Assembly: GCF_000143985.1 (NCBI RefSeq)
Contig: NC_014364.1
Location: 3,906,001 to 3,970,000, forward strand
Origin: Sediminispirochaeta smaragdinae DSM 11293
GTDB taxonomy: Bacteria; Spirochaetota; Spirochaetia; DSM-16054; Sediminispirochaetaceae
Direction: 5' to 3'
Length of the DNA stretch: 64,000 nucleotides
The notes under the pieces were generated by a model. That model searched no databases, was not told the DNA's origin, and was given only the letters and a program-made list of their open reading frames with translations. Made by a program: the position numbers and the translations under genes. This document shows, piece by piece, positions 1-9,338 of the stretch (position 1 is the first letter of the stretch; the number at the start of each line of letters is the position of its first letter).

Positions 1-865
1 TCAGCTCTTCAGAAACCGGCATATTATCGAACCCCATGATAAAAGGAGGAGCTATACCACTATCGGAACAATAGTGAATCACCGCAGATGCTAATTTGTC
101 GTTACAGCAAAACACAGCACACTTTTCTTTTTCTACCTCTGTTCCAAAGAGGGTCGGTACGTGACGCAGGGCCTCTTCAAAATGCCAAGTCCCTGCCGAT
201 ACCACCTGAGCATCAGGAAATTCGGAAAGAAAACCGGAAACCCTTGCCCGACTGCGTTCATCATCTTCGGGACCGGCAAAAACGAGATAGGCATCCAAAG
301 AAAGATATTCTTTGAAAATCTGAGCAGCGGCAGTCCCTCCGGAGTAGTTATCAATATACACACTGTCGACCCAAATCGACGAAAGTCCCGGCGCAGCTTT
401 TTGGTTCAACAAAAAGCCAAAAATATTTTGCCGGTAAAGCTGCATTTGAAGATAACCCGTATCGATCATTACAGGATAAAGATCGTCCTCCAAAACAGTA
501 TTGCGATCGGTCCATACGATTTTATGAGGAAGATCAACCGCTTCAAGACGAAGGACCAGTTTATGCAGCAGGAAAGCACTGTAGCTTGTTTTAATTTGGG
601 CCCGTTCGGACACATAAAGACCTACCGCGTCATACGTATGATGCTCTCCCTTGACAAATGAACCGGACTGGGCCTTTCGGCCCAGATAGCCCTCCTCTTC
701 CAGCTCTTTGAGAAGCCTGTGAGCAGTCATGTAGCTAATATGAAAGCGTGCGGCAATTGCACGATTTGAGAAAAACCGGTCACCGCTTTGATAGTATCCA
801 GACGCTATGCGGTCAATAAGCTTTTGCTTGATTTCGGCAACCTTCCGGGTCCTTCCTTTCGGCAT
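1..865 (-). CDS. GntR-type transcriptional regulator with LacI-like effector domain (partial)
   Basis: The C-terminus runs off the left edge; 288 codons are visible. Residues about 8-68 form a GntR-type winged helix (ISYMTAHRLLKELEEEGY, followed by a SGSFVKG wing). The rest resembles the periplasmic-binding-protein fold of LacI regulators (VFAGPEDDERSRARVSGF, CCNDKLASAVI, IMGFDNMPVSEE). It would sense a sugar or sugar phosphate and control its own cluster. The ATG follows the TAA of the transaldolase directly, so the two genes are co-transcribed. A likely target is the inverted repeat at 2348-2379 between the SIS and ROK genes. The exact ligand cannot be told. Confidence 0.85.
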   Translation of the reverse strand, partial: MPKGRTRKVAEIKQKLIDRIASGYYQSGDRFFSNRAIAARFHISYMTAHRLLKELEEEGYLGRKAQSGSFVKGEHHTYDAVGLYVSERAQIKTSYSAFLLHKLVLRLEAVDLPHKIVWTDRNTVLEDDLYPVMIDTGYLQMQLYRQNIFGFLLNQKAAPGLSSIWVDSVYIDNYSGGTAAAQIFKEYLSLDAYLVFAGPEDDERSRARVSGFLSEFPDAQVVSAGTWHFEEALRHVPTLFGTEVEKEKCAVFCCNDKLASAVIHYCSDSGIAPPFIMGFDNMPVSEEL

Positions 866-1516
866 TTATACAAAGCTCTTTATGTGCGAAAGGTCGTCAC
901 GGTAGGCATCACAGGCCTCCTGAACAAGCGGCTGCTGAATAAAAGCACGGATATCGTTCGGAAATATAAAACCGGATTTTACACCATGAGCAGCATAAAA
1001 ACTTAGGTCTGTGACATTATACAGGCCGGTACAAATTTCAACATCGAGATCCTGGGCATCAATGATCTGCTGCATTCGCAGTACTTCTTCGATCTTCGAG
1101 GAGACTCCTGCCTGCTGGATCATTCGACTGTAGGGTGCAATAGCTATTGCTCCGGCCGCTACGGCAAGAAGCATAAGAGGAGCCGTGGGCACAATCGTAG
1201 CCATGGCAATCGATCCCTGTTCTGTCAATGCACGAATAACGCGTAAACCGGCCGGTGTTGCAGGTACTTTGATGCGCATTTTGTTTGGATCTATGGATAC
1301 CATCCTATCAGCCTCTCCCATCATCGCGTCAAAAGTCCCGTCGCCTATCTGATAATAGAGAGAATCGGCTTTACTGCAAAGAGCCTTAAAGAGCTTTACC
1401 GGATTCATCTCTTCTTTTGCCACAATAGTGGGGTTTGTGATGATACCCTCAAAAACACCTAGGGATAACAGCTCTTCAGCTTCCGTCGTATTTGCCGTTG
1501 CCAACCAAAATTTCAT
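866..1516 (-). CDS. Fructose-6-phosphate aldolase / small transaldolase family protein
   Basis: This is a 216-residue class I aldolase of the FSA/TalC small-transaldolase family, near the usual 215-220 residues. Visible motifs are ITNPT near residue 26, the Schiff-base lysine in RIKVPAT (about K83), and the SRMIQQAG stretch in the last third. Family members cleave or form bonds in ketose phosphates or transfer dihydroxyacetone. The ATG has a strong ribosome site (GAGGAGAAGATT). It lies between the SIS-domain gene and the GntR-type regulator, with the ROK kinase opposite. A kinase-isomerase-aldolase route is therefore plausible, but the substrate is not known. Confidence 0.85.
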   Translation of the reverse strand: MKFWLATANTTEAEELLSLGVFEGIITNPTIVAKEEMNPVKLFKALCSKADSLYYQIGDGTFDAMMGEADRMVSIDPNKMRIKVPATPAGLRVIRALTEQGSIAMATIVPTAPLMLLAVAAGAIAIAPYSRMIQQAGVSSKIEEVLRMQQIIDAQDLDVEICTGLYNVTDLSFYAAHGVKSGFIFPNDIRAFIQQPLVQEACDAYRDDLSHIKSFV

Positions 1517-1536
1517 AATCTTCTCCTCACAGTTCG

Positions 1537-2295
1537 CTAGAATTTTGCCCTGAAAGTTTTATACGCATCAAAAATAGACTTCTCTCGTTCCAAAACTTCA
1601 TCAACATGCTGAGATACATTATGGCTTGGATACACCATTACGGGTACATCCCGCTTTTTCAGCAAAGCAGCTGTCTCCGACACAATTGTATTCATAACGA
1701 TCATGGACATAACGGTCGAGGCCCCTCCGGATTTCTCACCATCGCCAATATCCACAATTGCGTCATGTGCCGGGACACAGGTATCGATGACATACGAAGC
1801 GACCTCATCCAGGCGCTTGCCCGAGGGGGCTTTCGAACTCTGAGATTTTGCATGCGCAAGGGACACCACCGCAATTGTTTGCATACCAAGCGAGTGGGCC
1901 ATCTCTGCCATCTCGACAGGAAGTGCATTAATTCCGGAATGCGAAAAAACAATTAATGTATCATCAGAAGAAAAACGGTAATTCTCAAAAATAACCTCGG
2001 CAAAACCCGAGGTTTGTTCAAGAAACGACATCTGCCGCTGTCCGCCCTTCCCGGTAACGAATCCGTTAAACCCCAGGCTTGGTTCGGTCAGTTGATGAAA
2101 ACCGATAAAAGAGCCAATCCGGGGAAAGGCCTCCATACACGGCAAGGCACTATGTCCTGCCCCAAAAAGATGGATCCCGCGTCCCGCCTCAATACTATCC
2201 GCACAACATGTTACTGCCTGCTGTAATTGCAAGCAATTGCGTGAAACGAAAGTATCAAGGAGATCCTGTATTCCTTGAATAAATCGCGGCTCCAC
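1537..2295 (-). CDS. SIS-domain protein of the UPF0309 type (sugar isomerase fold)
   Basis: The protein has about 252 residues with a single SIS (sugar isomerase) domain: HLFGAGHSALPCMEAFPRIG near the N-terminus and VFSHSGINALPVEMA in the middle are the phosphosugar-binding loops. UPF0309-type proteins are presumed phosphosugar isomerases or deaminases of undefined substrate. The frame is open up to a TTG at 2334, but the GTG at 2295 is preceded by AGGAAAGGAGGAATCT, an ideal Shine-Dalgarno site, so I start there. It is followed by the aldolase after 20 bases. The first gene of the operon is divergent from the ROK kinase. Confidence 0.8.
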   Translation of the reverse strand: MEPRFIQGIQDLLDTFVSRNCLQLQQAVTCCADSIEAGRGIHLFGAGHSALPCMEAFPRIGSFIGFHQLTEPSLGFNGFVTGKGGQRQMSFLEQTSGFAEVIFENYRFSSDDTLIVFSHSGINALPVEMAEMAHSLGMQTIAVVSLAHAKSQSSKAPSGKRLDEVASYVIDTCVPAHDAIVDIGDGEKSGGASTVMSMIVMNTIVSETAALLKKRDVPVMVYPSHNVSQHVDEVLEREKSIFDAYKTFRAKF

Positions 2296-2347
2296 AGATT
2301 CCTCCTTTCCTAAAATTGTAGTGGACGATCCCAATTTTGTAAACTAT

Positions 2348-2379
2348 AATATACCAGTTTATTTTTATTCTGATATATT
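2348..2379. promoter_or_regulatory. Inverted repeat in the divergent SIS/ROK intergenic region, candidate operator
   Basis: AATATACCAG (2348-2357) and CTGATATATT (2370-2379) form arms matching in 9 of 10 positions around a 12-base A/T-rich spacer. The site fills the roughly 100-base gap between the SIS gene (minus) and the ROK kinase (plus). It is the natural place for the GntR/LacI hybrid regulator of the same cluster to act on both directions. The binding protein is inferred. Confidence 0.5.
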
Positions 2380-2393
2380 TTAAGGGGTCGAAT

Positions 2394-3344
2394 ATGTACA
2401 CATACTATGTGGGATTAGACATGGGCGGTACAAAACTCAAAGCAGCGGTACTGGATGAAGGCTATCAAATAATCAAAACGTTTTATTGCACTCCACAAAA
2501 TGAGAAAACTACCCGGGAAATGTGCTCCGGAGAGTGGAAAAAACTCATCACTCCATATCTTGCTGAGCTTGAACAAGAATACCATGCATTACCTTCCGCA
2601 TTCGGCATTTCGACTCCGGGAATCCCGAAAAAAGACCATACGGCAATAGGCCACATGCCCGAACGGCTAACCGACATTCAAGGTTTGGATTGGAGTGAAC
2701 TTCTCAAGTATCCTGGAAAAATCTATACGGTAAACGATGCAAAAGCGGCTTTTATTGGAGAAATTCAAGCCGACGAGCTCAAGCACATCAAAAATATCTG
2801 TATGCTTACGTTGGGTACCGGTGTGGGAGGTGCTGCAAAAGTCGATGGGATTCTGTTGGAAGGAAACATCGGCAGAGCAGGACACCTTGGAAATATGAGT
2901 GTGGATATGGAAGGTAGACAAGCACTGACAGGCATCCCCGGAGGGTTAGATAATTTAGTCGGGAATTGCCAGATCTCCGAAAGGACGCATGGTTTATATG
3001 ATGACCCGCTTGGTCTTGAAATGGATTATGTCAAAGGAGATCCGGCGGCTGTTGAATATTGGTTAAAGATGGTAAAGGCCCTGGCCGTGGGGATTGCTTC
3101 GCTAATAAATATACTTGATCCCGAAATTGTGATAATAGGCGGAGGAATTGCAAACGCCGGAAAAAATCTTTTCGGCCCCCTCAAGCGATACCTCGATCTT
3201 TATGAATGGAGACCCTATGGCATTCCGACAAAGATTATTCCCGCAGCAAATGGCGATTTCTCCGGCGCAATCGGTGCGGCGATATTTGCTCATGCGTGGC
3301 AACTGCATATCGATTCAGGCTCAAAAGGACAGTTAGCGATATAA
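2394..3344 (+). CDS. ROK family sugar kinase
   Basis: This 316-residue ROK protein has the phosphate-binding motif GLDMGGTKLKAAV at the N-terminus, FGISTPGIP near 75, LTLGTGVGGAAKVDG near 140, and IIIGGGIANAG in the last quarter. It would phosphorylate a hexose or amino sugar with ATP. The conserved His of the family is present (GRAGHLGN), but the cysteine-rich zinc motif that usually follows is missing; the equivalent region reads GGLDNLVGNC. This suggests a zinc-free subgroup. The ATG has AAGGGG eight bases upstream. It is divergent from the SIS-aldolase operon and probably feeds it. Confidence 0.87.
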   Translation: MYTYYVGLDMGGTKLKAAVLDEGYQIIKTFYCTPQNEKTTREMCSGEWKKLITPYLAELEQEYHALPSAFGISTPGIPKKDHTAIGHMPERLTDIQGLDWSELLKYPGKIYTVNDAKAAFIGEIQADELKHIKNICMLTLGTGVGGAAKVDGILLEGNIGRAGHLGNMSVDMEGRQALTGIPGGLDNLVGNCQISERTHGLYDDPLGLEMDYVKGDPAAVEYWLKMVKALAVGIASLINILDPEIVIIGGGIANAGKNLFGPLKRYLDLYEWRPYGIPTKIIPAANGDFSGAIGAAIFAHAWQLHIDSGSKGQLAI

Positions 3345-3371
3345 CCAATAGAGCCATAGCCATGTGCAGCC

Positions 3372-6300
3372 CTACCGAAACAGTGCCAGGATTTCCTCCC
3401 GGTCCATCCTTCCGATAAGCGAGGAATCGAAGGAGAGCAGCTCGTTGGCGATACGCCGCTTCTGTTCCTGAAGCTCTATAATCCGTTCCTCAACGGTCCC
3501 GGTAGCGATGAATTTGTAGGCAATCACAGGCCTCCTCTGGCCAATACGGTGACTTCTATCGATAGCCTGAGATTCCACCGCGGGATTCCACCAGGGGTCG
3601 AGGATAAAGACATAGTCGGCTTCGGTGAGATTGAGACCGGTTCCTCCGGCCTTGAGGCTGATAAGAAAGATCCCCTTTGCGTTTTTAAACGAGCGAATGG
3701 CCTGTTCCCGTGCACGAGTCCCCAGAGAACCATCAAGATAGGCATACTCCATCTCCTTTGCTTCAAGGCGCGCGCGCAGCAATGAGAGGACCTTGACAAA
3801 CTGACTAAAAATCAACACCTTGTGGCCCTCGGCGAGGAGGGTTTCCAAAAGCTGAATTACGACATCCAGTTTGCTGCTGGTTTCGGGCTTCTCATCCAGA
3901 AGAATCGGGGAAATGGCAGCCTGGCGGAGTCTGAGCAGGGCCATCAATATTGCGTTGGCTACCTTGAGAGATCCGGGCTTGGCATCGATGAGACTTTTAA
4001 CCTCCGCCCGCATAGACTCCTTCAACCGGGTGTAGAATCGGGCTTCTTGGGAGGAGAGCTCTACTTTGTACAAAACCTCTTCCCTTGCGGGAAGCTCTGA
4101 AGCCACAATCCCTTTGGTGCGTCTGAGAATAAAAGGAGCGATTCGTTTCCGCAGGTTTGAAGTTATCTCCCCATTACCGGCATGTACCGCCTTTGCGTAG
4201 TGACGTTTAAACGCCTCTCGTGTACCCAACAGGCCGGGATTAACGATATCCATCACGGCCCATAGCTCCATTACCGAGTTTTCGATAGGGGTTCCTGAGA
4301 GGGCTAAAGCACGATCTGCCGAGAGTGTCCGAACGGTTTTGTAGGTTTTCGTTGCTGCATTCTTAATGTTTTGACTTTCATCAAGACAAAGGAGATGCCA
4401 GGATATTGATGTAAACTCCCCGGCATCCAGCCTGAGAATCTGATACGAGGTAAGAACCACACCCCTGGGGGCCTTTCCCAGGGGTGCTCTGTCGGTCCCA
4501 ATATGAATTGTTACCTCCATTTCCGGCAAAAACCGGTGAAATTCCGAGGCCCAGTTGGGAACGACACTTACGGGGGCCACGATCAGATAGGGACCTGCAT
4601 CTCCCCTCCGAAGAGTATCCGCCAAGAGGGCAATGGTCTGGATCGTCTTTCCCAGTCCCATATCATCGGCCAGGATCCCTCCCAGGTTGTAACGTTCCAG
4701 AAAGCGCAACCACTCCAGTCCGGTTTTCTGATACTCCCGGAGCTTCGCCCGGAGGAGAGGACTAGGGGGCTCTTGGCGGGTATCGAATCCGGTCTCAAGC
4801 CTGGCGATGATATTCCGGCTGCGTTCCAGTCGGGGATCGTCGATGCCATCTATCAGGGAACCGAGATCCTGAACGGTTGCGATATCGTTGGGATACAAAC
4901 GAAAGCTGCCCGATTTCCCTCGATCCAGTTCGTTAAGATGGATCAGCCGATCCACCTGATCATCATCCAAAACAATGAAATGATCTCCCGCAGAAAGCAA
5001 TCGGCGGGATAGATCCAGCGAGTGAGTACCAATATCTTGTCCATCTATAGAAACTCTAAGATCAAGCCAATCCACCCCGCTGGCGGATTCAATCCTGATT
5101 TCACCGGCAGGATGAATCGGGATGCTATTCAAACGGAGTAACAAACCGGCAGCAAGCAGCTCGTGAGCCTTTTCCTTCAGGAATTGAACCAGAGTCATGT
5201 TGACTCTGAACAGCGAAGCATCGGGGGAAAAGCCTTCAGAAGCGCCCATACTGCGTGAAACCTGCTTCAAAGCAGCCTGATAGTCCACACGGGGAATCAC
5301 CCAATATCCATCAGCATGAAGGGAGACTTCGGAATCTGGAAGTGAGGCGTGGTCGATACCGACCGAAAACTCAAGACCTTGGGGAACCTCGGTGATGTCG
5401 AGAGTAAGCCTGGGAATATTATCGGAAAACCGAAACTCAGTTTTTACTTCCGCAAGGCTTATCTGCTCCTTCGGAAGCAGCCTTTCCAACTCCCGAATAT
5501 TCTCAGGACGCCAGGGCAGAAGTCCATTAACCAAGAGATCAAGGGCTCGATTTTCCGTACCGTTATCCACGGGGACGAGGGCCAGCAGACCGGAAAGGGG
5601 ATGAAAGAGGAATTTCTCTGCACCCCGTCTGTCCAGAAGGCACTCCCTCGCAGCAACATGCTGCCGACGCCCCTGGGAATCGATATATGCGAGCAGTGGC
5701 TGAAATTCAACCTCCCCATTTTCTTCCAGTTGCGGTCGAAAATCCACCTCAAGACCCTCGACAGGGAAAATAGTGATGGGGACCGGGGGAGTTTGCCCGT
5801 TATCGACGTAAGCAGGAATCCCCTTTTCCCCGAGAAGATAGCCTATGCCGGTGTGAAGATCCAAACGGTTTCCTTCATACTCGAGGCATGAAGAAAGGAG
5901 CATTTTTTCCCTGTCGGATACATCTGCAAGATGAGCCGAATCACGAAAATTCGAAATTGCACCGAGCTCACCGTCTTGTCGTATGTACCGAAGGGCAGGG
6001 CGGACGAAAAGTTTCGACCGGAAAGCATAGGAGGGGTAAGGCCCTATGAGGAAAAGAAGGCGGAACCGCTTCTTCGGATCGCGGACAGGATGCTGCGGCT
6101 CTTTGATCAGATCACGGACCCAGGATTCTCCAGAGGCACGAGAGAACGACTTCGAAATCCCTAATCCGGAAGGTAAAGGAAGCTTGTCGTTTATTGCCGT
6201 CAGCAGGGATGCCCAAATATGCTTACAAAAGTCATCGTAGGGACAATTGCAGCTTGAAGCCGAAAGGTCGTCTCCTTTGTCTCCCTTCGTCCTAAGCACA

Positions 6301-6512
6301 ACAGAATAGGGCATTCCCCGGCTCCCCTCCACCGAGAAAAAGGCTCCTTCAGGAGAGAGGCTTTCGAAGGCCACCCGGCCTTCCCGAAAGTACTCTGCCC
6401 CCCGATGCCGAATAATCGGTTCAAACAAACGCTTGGCTGCCACCAGATGCTTTGATGTAAAAATCATATCAGAGAAGGGATATTCATCATGTATGCTCTT
6501 TTGGGATGCCAT
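3372..6512 (-). CDS. SWIM zinc finger plus SNF2-family DEAD/DEAH helicase
   Basis: A 1046-residue SNF2/RapA-type ATPase. An N-terminal SWIM zinc finger is visible (CNCPYDDFCKHIW; C88, C90, C96, H98). A long middle region follows, then the SNF2 core: Walker A DDMGLGKTIQT, Walker B LCLDESQNIKN (DESQ instead of DEGH), LSGTPIEN, and at the C-terminus RSHRIGQRRPVIAYKFI. Such proteins translocate on double-stranded DNA and remodel DNA-bound complexes. The frame opens at GTG 6518, but AAGGAG sits seven bases before the ATG at 6512, which I prefer. It is a single gene, convergent with the ROK kinase. Its role in bacteria is poorly defined. Confidence 0.9.
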   Translation of the reverse strand: MASQKSIHDEYPFSDMIFTSKHLVAAKRLFEPIIRHRGAEYFREGRVAFESLSPEGAFFSVEGSRGMPYSVVLRTKGDKGDDLSASSCNCPYDDFCKHIWASLLTAINDKLPLPSGLGISKSFSRASGESWVRDLIKEPQHPVRDPKKRFRLLFLIGPYPSYAFRSKLFVRPALRYIRQDGELGAISNFRDSAHLADVSDREKMLLSSCLEYEGNRLDLHTGIGYLLGEKGIPAYVDNGQTPPVPITIFPVEGLEVDFRPQLEENGEVEFQPLLAYIDSQGRRQHVAARECLLDRRGAEKFLFHPLSGLLALVPVDNGTENRALDLLVNGLLPWRPENIRELERLLPKEQISLAEVKTEFRFSDNIPRLTLDITEVPQGLEFSVGIDHASLPDSEVSLHADGYWVIPRVDYQAALKQVSRSMGASEGFSPDASLFRVNMTLVQFLKEKAHELLAAGLLLRLNSIPIHPAGEIRIESASGVDWLDLRVSIDGQDIGTHSLDLSRRLLSAGDHFIVLDDDQVDRLIHLNELDRGKSGSFRLYPNDIATVQDLGSLIDGIDDPRLERSRNIIARLETGFDTRQEPPSPLLRAKLREYQKTGLEWLRFLERYNLGGILADDMGLGKTIQTIALLADTLRRGDAGPYLIVAPVSVVPNWASEFHRFLPEMEVTIHIGTDRAPLGKAPRGVVLTSYQILRLDAGEFTSISWHLLCLDESQNIKNAATKTYKTVRTLSADRALALSGTPIENSVMELWAVMDIVNPGLLGTREAFKRHYAKAVHAGNGEITSNLRKRIAPFILRRTKGIVASELPAREEVLYKVELSSQEARFYTRLKESMRAEVKSLIDAKPGSLKVANAILMALLRLRQAAISPILLDEKPETSSKLDVVIQLLETLLAEGHKVLIFSQFVKVLSLLRARLEAKEMEYAYLDGSLGTRAREQAIRSFKNAKGIFLISLKAGGTGLNLTEADYVFILDPWWNPAVESQAIDRSHRIGQRRPVIAYKFIATGTVEERIIELQEQKRRIANELLSFDSSLIGRMDREEILALFR

Positions 6513-6617
6513 CAGCACGCTCCTTGCACCGATTACACGGTATACTGATCCTAAAGATACTACACAAGAAGCGACTGAGGCTATTCATGGCTCATTACAA
6601 AATATACGCTGCAAAAA

Positions 6618-7607
6618 TCACGGAGTGGTTTCGGAGGATTCCCGCCGCACCAATGTAACCGGCAGGACCGTTCGAATCGGGACGACCTCCCCTTTCATTT
6701 TCTGAAGAATGATCTCGATTGCATATTTACACATCAGTTCTATGGGCTGGCGGATGGTAGTGAGCGTTGGAGTGGTCAGGGTTGCTATTTCTATGTCGTC
6801 GAAACCAACAAGTTTCACATCCTCGGGAATACGAATCCCCTTCTTGTAACAGGCCTGAATAGCCTGTGCAGCAATGACGTCACTTGATGCAAAGATACCG
6901 TCTATCTCCGGATTTTCTTCAATCAGGGTATCTATCTCGGGCCTATAGCGACGATTATCAAACTGTTCCTCATTCGTCGTAAATATCAGAGGATGAACGT
7001 TCGCCGCATTACATATGTCGATGAAAGCCTTTGCTCTGTCATCGGCGGGAAGACGGACATGCAGGCTGCCGTTAAGCATTGCCGGATGGGTACAGCCCGA
7101 TTCCAGGAGATGTTTGGTTGCCAGAACCCCTCCGAGGTAATTATCGCAGAGAACAGCAGGAATCTGATTGGAAATAGATCGCTCAAAGGTCACTACCGGA
7201 AAAGAGTAGCCGAGGTATTTTTCAACCTCTCCACTTCGTGTACATAAGATAATTCCGGCAACCTTATTTGATCTCAGCATATCGAAGTATTCCATTTCTT
7301 TTTCGATATTCCGCTGAGAATTGCAGATCATTATCTTGAAGCCATGCTGTGCCGCATACAACTCAAAGTAATTAATACTCACGGCAAAAAAGGGATGCAA
7401 CAGAGAGGGTACAATAATACCGATCGAGTTGGTCTGATTCTGTGCCAGAGCACGGGCAATCGCGTTGGGACGATAATCCAACTCTTTCATCGCCTGATAG
7501 ACTTTTTTTCTGGTCTTGTCGCTTATATATCCTCTGTTGTTTAGGACCCGAGAAACAGTGGTAACGGTAATACCGGCACGCTCCGCAACATCCTTGATCG
7601 TAGCCAC
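6618..7607 (-). CDS. LacI family transcriptional regulator
   Basis: This 329-residue protein has the LacI helix-turn-helix and hinge (IKDVAERAGITVTTVSRVLNNRG, then DYRPNAIARALAQ) and a full sugar-binding effector domain (SIGIIVPSLLHPFF, IDGIFASSDVIAAQA, VGFDDIEIATLTTPTLTTIRQP). The start is a GTG directly after the TAA of the hydrolase gene, with AGGAG in the last codons of that gene. It is the last gene of the ABC transporter operon. The obvious targets are the three TCAA-N-CG-N-TTGA sites at 11637-11825; the effector is unknown. Confidence 0.92.
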   Translation of the reverse strand: MATIKDVAERAGITVTTVSRVLNNRGYISDKTRKKVYQAMKELDYRPNAIARALAQNQTNSIGIIVPSLLHPFFAVSINYFELYAAQHGFKIMICNSQRNIEKEMEYFDMLRSNKVAGIILCTRSGEVEKYLGYSFPVVTFERSISNQIPAVLCDNYLGGVLATKHLLESGCTHPAMLNGSLHVRLPADDRAKAFIDICNAANVHPLIFTTNEEQFDNRRYRPEIDTLIEENPEIDGIFASSDVIAAQAIQACYKKGIRIPEDVKLVGFDDIEIATLTTPTLTTIRQPIELMCKYAIEIILQKMKGEVVPIRTVLPVTLVRRESSETTP

Positions 7608-8480
7608 TTACATGCTCCTAGTGAAAAAGCCATCATCAGAGACCTCAAGGGTCAAGCCATCGTAGGTAAGCCTCAGGCCTTCTTCAGCTATCAAGTCCTG
7701 AAACTCATCATGTATCATACCGCACATATGAGAAAAATGGTTGAGGTAGATTCGGGAAGCGGGAACGATTTTTCCCATTTTTTTTAACCTTCCGCAGAGC
7801 GACCGAACTTCCTTGATCCCCATATGTCCATCGCCATCGAGCGTTCCCCGGGCGCAATCGAGGCTTACGACGCTAAAGGGGTGAGGCAAGCGTTCGACCC
7901 CGGAAAAAAAATCTTCGGTTGGGGCACCGGTATCATTGGCGTAGAGTAAGGAGTGTTTTCCTTCCCGGACGCAATAGAGGAAGCACTCTTCGTCGGGGAT
8001 ATGCTGTGCCGGCAGCGGAGTAAATTCCAGGCCCTCGATCAGATAGGGCCGGTAGGCTTTCAGTTCATGAAAAATAAGAATGTTTCTATCGGCATGAGGC
8101 TGGGAGGAAAAGGCATGTTCTATTTTTCCGATAATTGCACTGCTCCCGTAGACATGGATGTGATTTTGAGAAGGGGGTATATCGGGGAGATGGGAGGATC
8201 CGGTCCGGCACCTTAACATCAGGGAAAAAAGGTCCAAGTGATCTTCATGTGAATGGGTACAGACAATTGCCTTAATCTTCGACATGCGAATGCCGAAGGA
8301 GAGGCTTTGTGCAAAAATGTCGGGAGATATGTCGATGAGGACAGAGTCGTTCAATAACGTACAACTTCTCATCTTCAGGTTTTTTCCCCGCCGGTCCCTT
8401 GCCTTCCTGCAAGCCGCACATTCGCAAAAAAGCCCGGGAAAACCCTCGGCAGCTCCTGTTCCGAGATATTTGATTCGCAT
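7608..8480 (-). CDS. PhnP-like metallo-beta-lactamase-fold phosphodiesterase
   Basis: This 290-residue hydrolase opens with IKYLGTGAAEGFP and the CECAACRKA cysteine pair typical of the PhnP branch. The metal site CTHSHEDHLDLFSL follows near residue 95, and a late histidine lies in LNHFSHMCG. PhnP hydrolyses cyclic phosphodiesters (ribosyl 1,2-cyclic phosphate), and relatives act on other phosphodiesters. No other phn gene is present, so a phosphonate role is unlikely. It sits inside the sugar ABC operon, 2 bases after the permease gene, and a second PhnP-like protein is found at 63071-63868. Substrate unknown. Confidence 0.85.
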   Translation of the reverse strand: MRIKYLGTGAAEGFPGLFCECAACRKARDRRGKNLKMRSCTLLNDSVLIDISPDIFAQSLSFGIRMSKIKAIVCTHSHEDHLDLFSLMLRCRTGSSHLPDIPPSQNHIHVYGSSAIIGKIEHAFSSQPHADRNILIFHELKAYRPYLIEGLEFTPLPAQHIPDEECFLYCVREGKHSLLYANDTGAPTEDFFSGVERLPHPFSVVSLDCARGTLDGDGHMGIKEVRSLCGRLKKMGKIVPASRIYLNHFSHMCGMIHDEFQDLIAEEGLRLTYDGLTLEVSDDGFFTRSM

Positions 8481-8482
8481 GG

Positions 8483-9334
8483 CTAACCTTTGATACCAGT
8501 CATTGCCAGGGACTGAATGAATTGCTTTTGGAACAATATAAATATGATAAGGACCGGCAGCGTCATAAGTGATGCGAAGGCAAAAATTTGTCCCCAGAAG
8601 ATATAGACATCGGTGGACAACGCACGTAAAGCCAGGGGAAGGGTTCTATATGTTTCATCCCGGGTAACAAGAGTCGGCCATAGCAGATCGCCCCAGGATC
8701 GAATAAATCCCATAATGGCAACCGTGGAGATGACCGGTTTCGACAATGGGAGCATGATTTTCCAGAATATACCGTTATAGGTTTCACCATCAACGATAGC
8801 GGCCTCGAGCAACTCCCTCGGCATCCCCTTAAAATGGTTATAATACAAAAAAATAAACATGGGATAGCCGACAGTTGGTAATGCAAGCCCTGCGTAGCTG
8901 TTAAGCATGTGCAAATGAAGCGCAACCATAAAACGGTTGATGATAACAGATTCGGTGGGAATGATTGCAAGCGCAATAATAAAAGAAATCATAAACTTCT
9001 TTCCCTTGAAGCTAAGCAAGCCCAAGGCATATCCCATCATTGCATTGAGAATGGTAACCAACGAAACATTCAGAATGGCAACAACCACGGAGTTCTTAAA
9101 AAACTTGAAGAAATTCACCTTTCCGATTATTGCCGAGTAGTTTTCTGCGGAGATATGGCCGGAAGGAATAAAGGCCCTGAAGGTCGACATATCTTCTACA
9201 ATCTGGGCATCCGTTTTTACGGAAGAGACAAACATGTAAAGCATAGGAAGCACAAACAGGCATGCGACCACTATGTAGGCAAGATACAAACATGCGACAG
9301 ATATATGTTTTCGACGTATGGATATTGATATCAT
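8483..9334 (-). CDS. Carbohydrate ABC transporter permease (MalG-type)
   Basis: This 283-residue inner-membrane protein has six predicted membrane segments (the first, residues about 12-33, is LYLAYIVVACLFVLPMLYMF). The EAA cytoplasmic loop is ELLEAAIVDGETYNGIFWKIMLPLSKP, which contacts the ATPase. It belongs to the CUT1 sugar-transport family. It pairs with the MalF-type permease four bases upstream and the binding protein above it. No ATPase gene is in the operon, so a shared MsmX-like ATPase elsewhere is expected, as is common for CUT1 systems. Confidence 0.92.
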   Translation of the reverse strand: MISISIRRKHISVACLYLAYIVVACLFVLPMLYMFVSSVKTDAQIVEDMSTFRAFIPSGHISAENYSAIIGKVNFFKFFKNSVVVAILNVSLVTILNAMMGYALGLLSFKGKKFMISFIIALAIIPTESVIINRFMVALHLHMLNSYAGLALPTVGYPMFIFLYYNHFKGMPRELLEAAIVDGETYNGIFWKIMLPLSKPVISTVAIMGFIRSWGDLLWPTLVTRDETYRTLPLALRALSTDVYIFWGQIFAFASLMTLPVLIIFILFQKQFIQSLAMTGIKG

Positions 9335-9338
9335 AATA

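Noticed and set aside
866-2295. Sulfoquinovose (sulfo-TAL) pathway, because of the small transaldolase next to an isomerase-like protein
   Set aside because: No sulfoquinovosidase, sulfonate exporter or sulfolactaldehyde enzyme is visible, and a ROK kinase is not part of that route. The transaldolase motif alone is not specific.
7608-8480. Phosphonate (phn) degradation operon
   Set aside because: Only the PhnP-like hydrolase is present. No phnG-M genes or phosphonate transporter were found, and the neighbours are a CUT1 sugar transporter.
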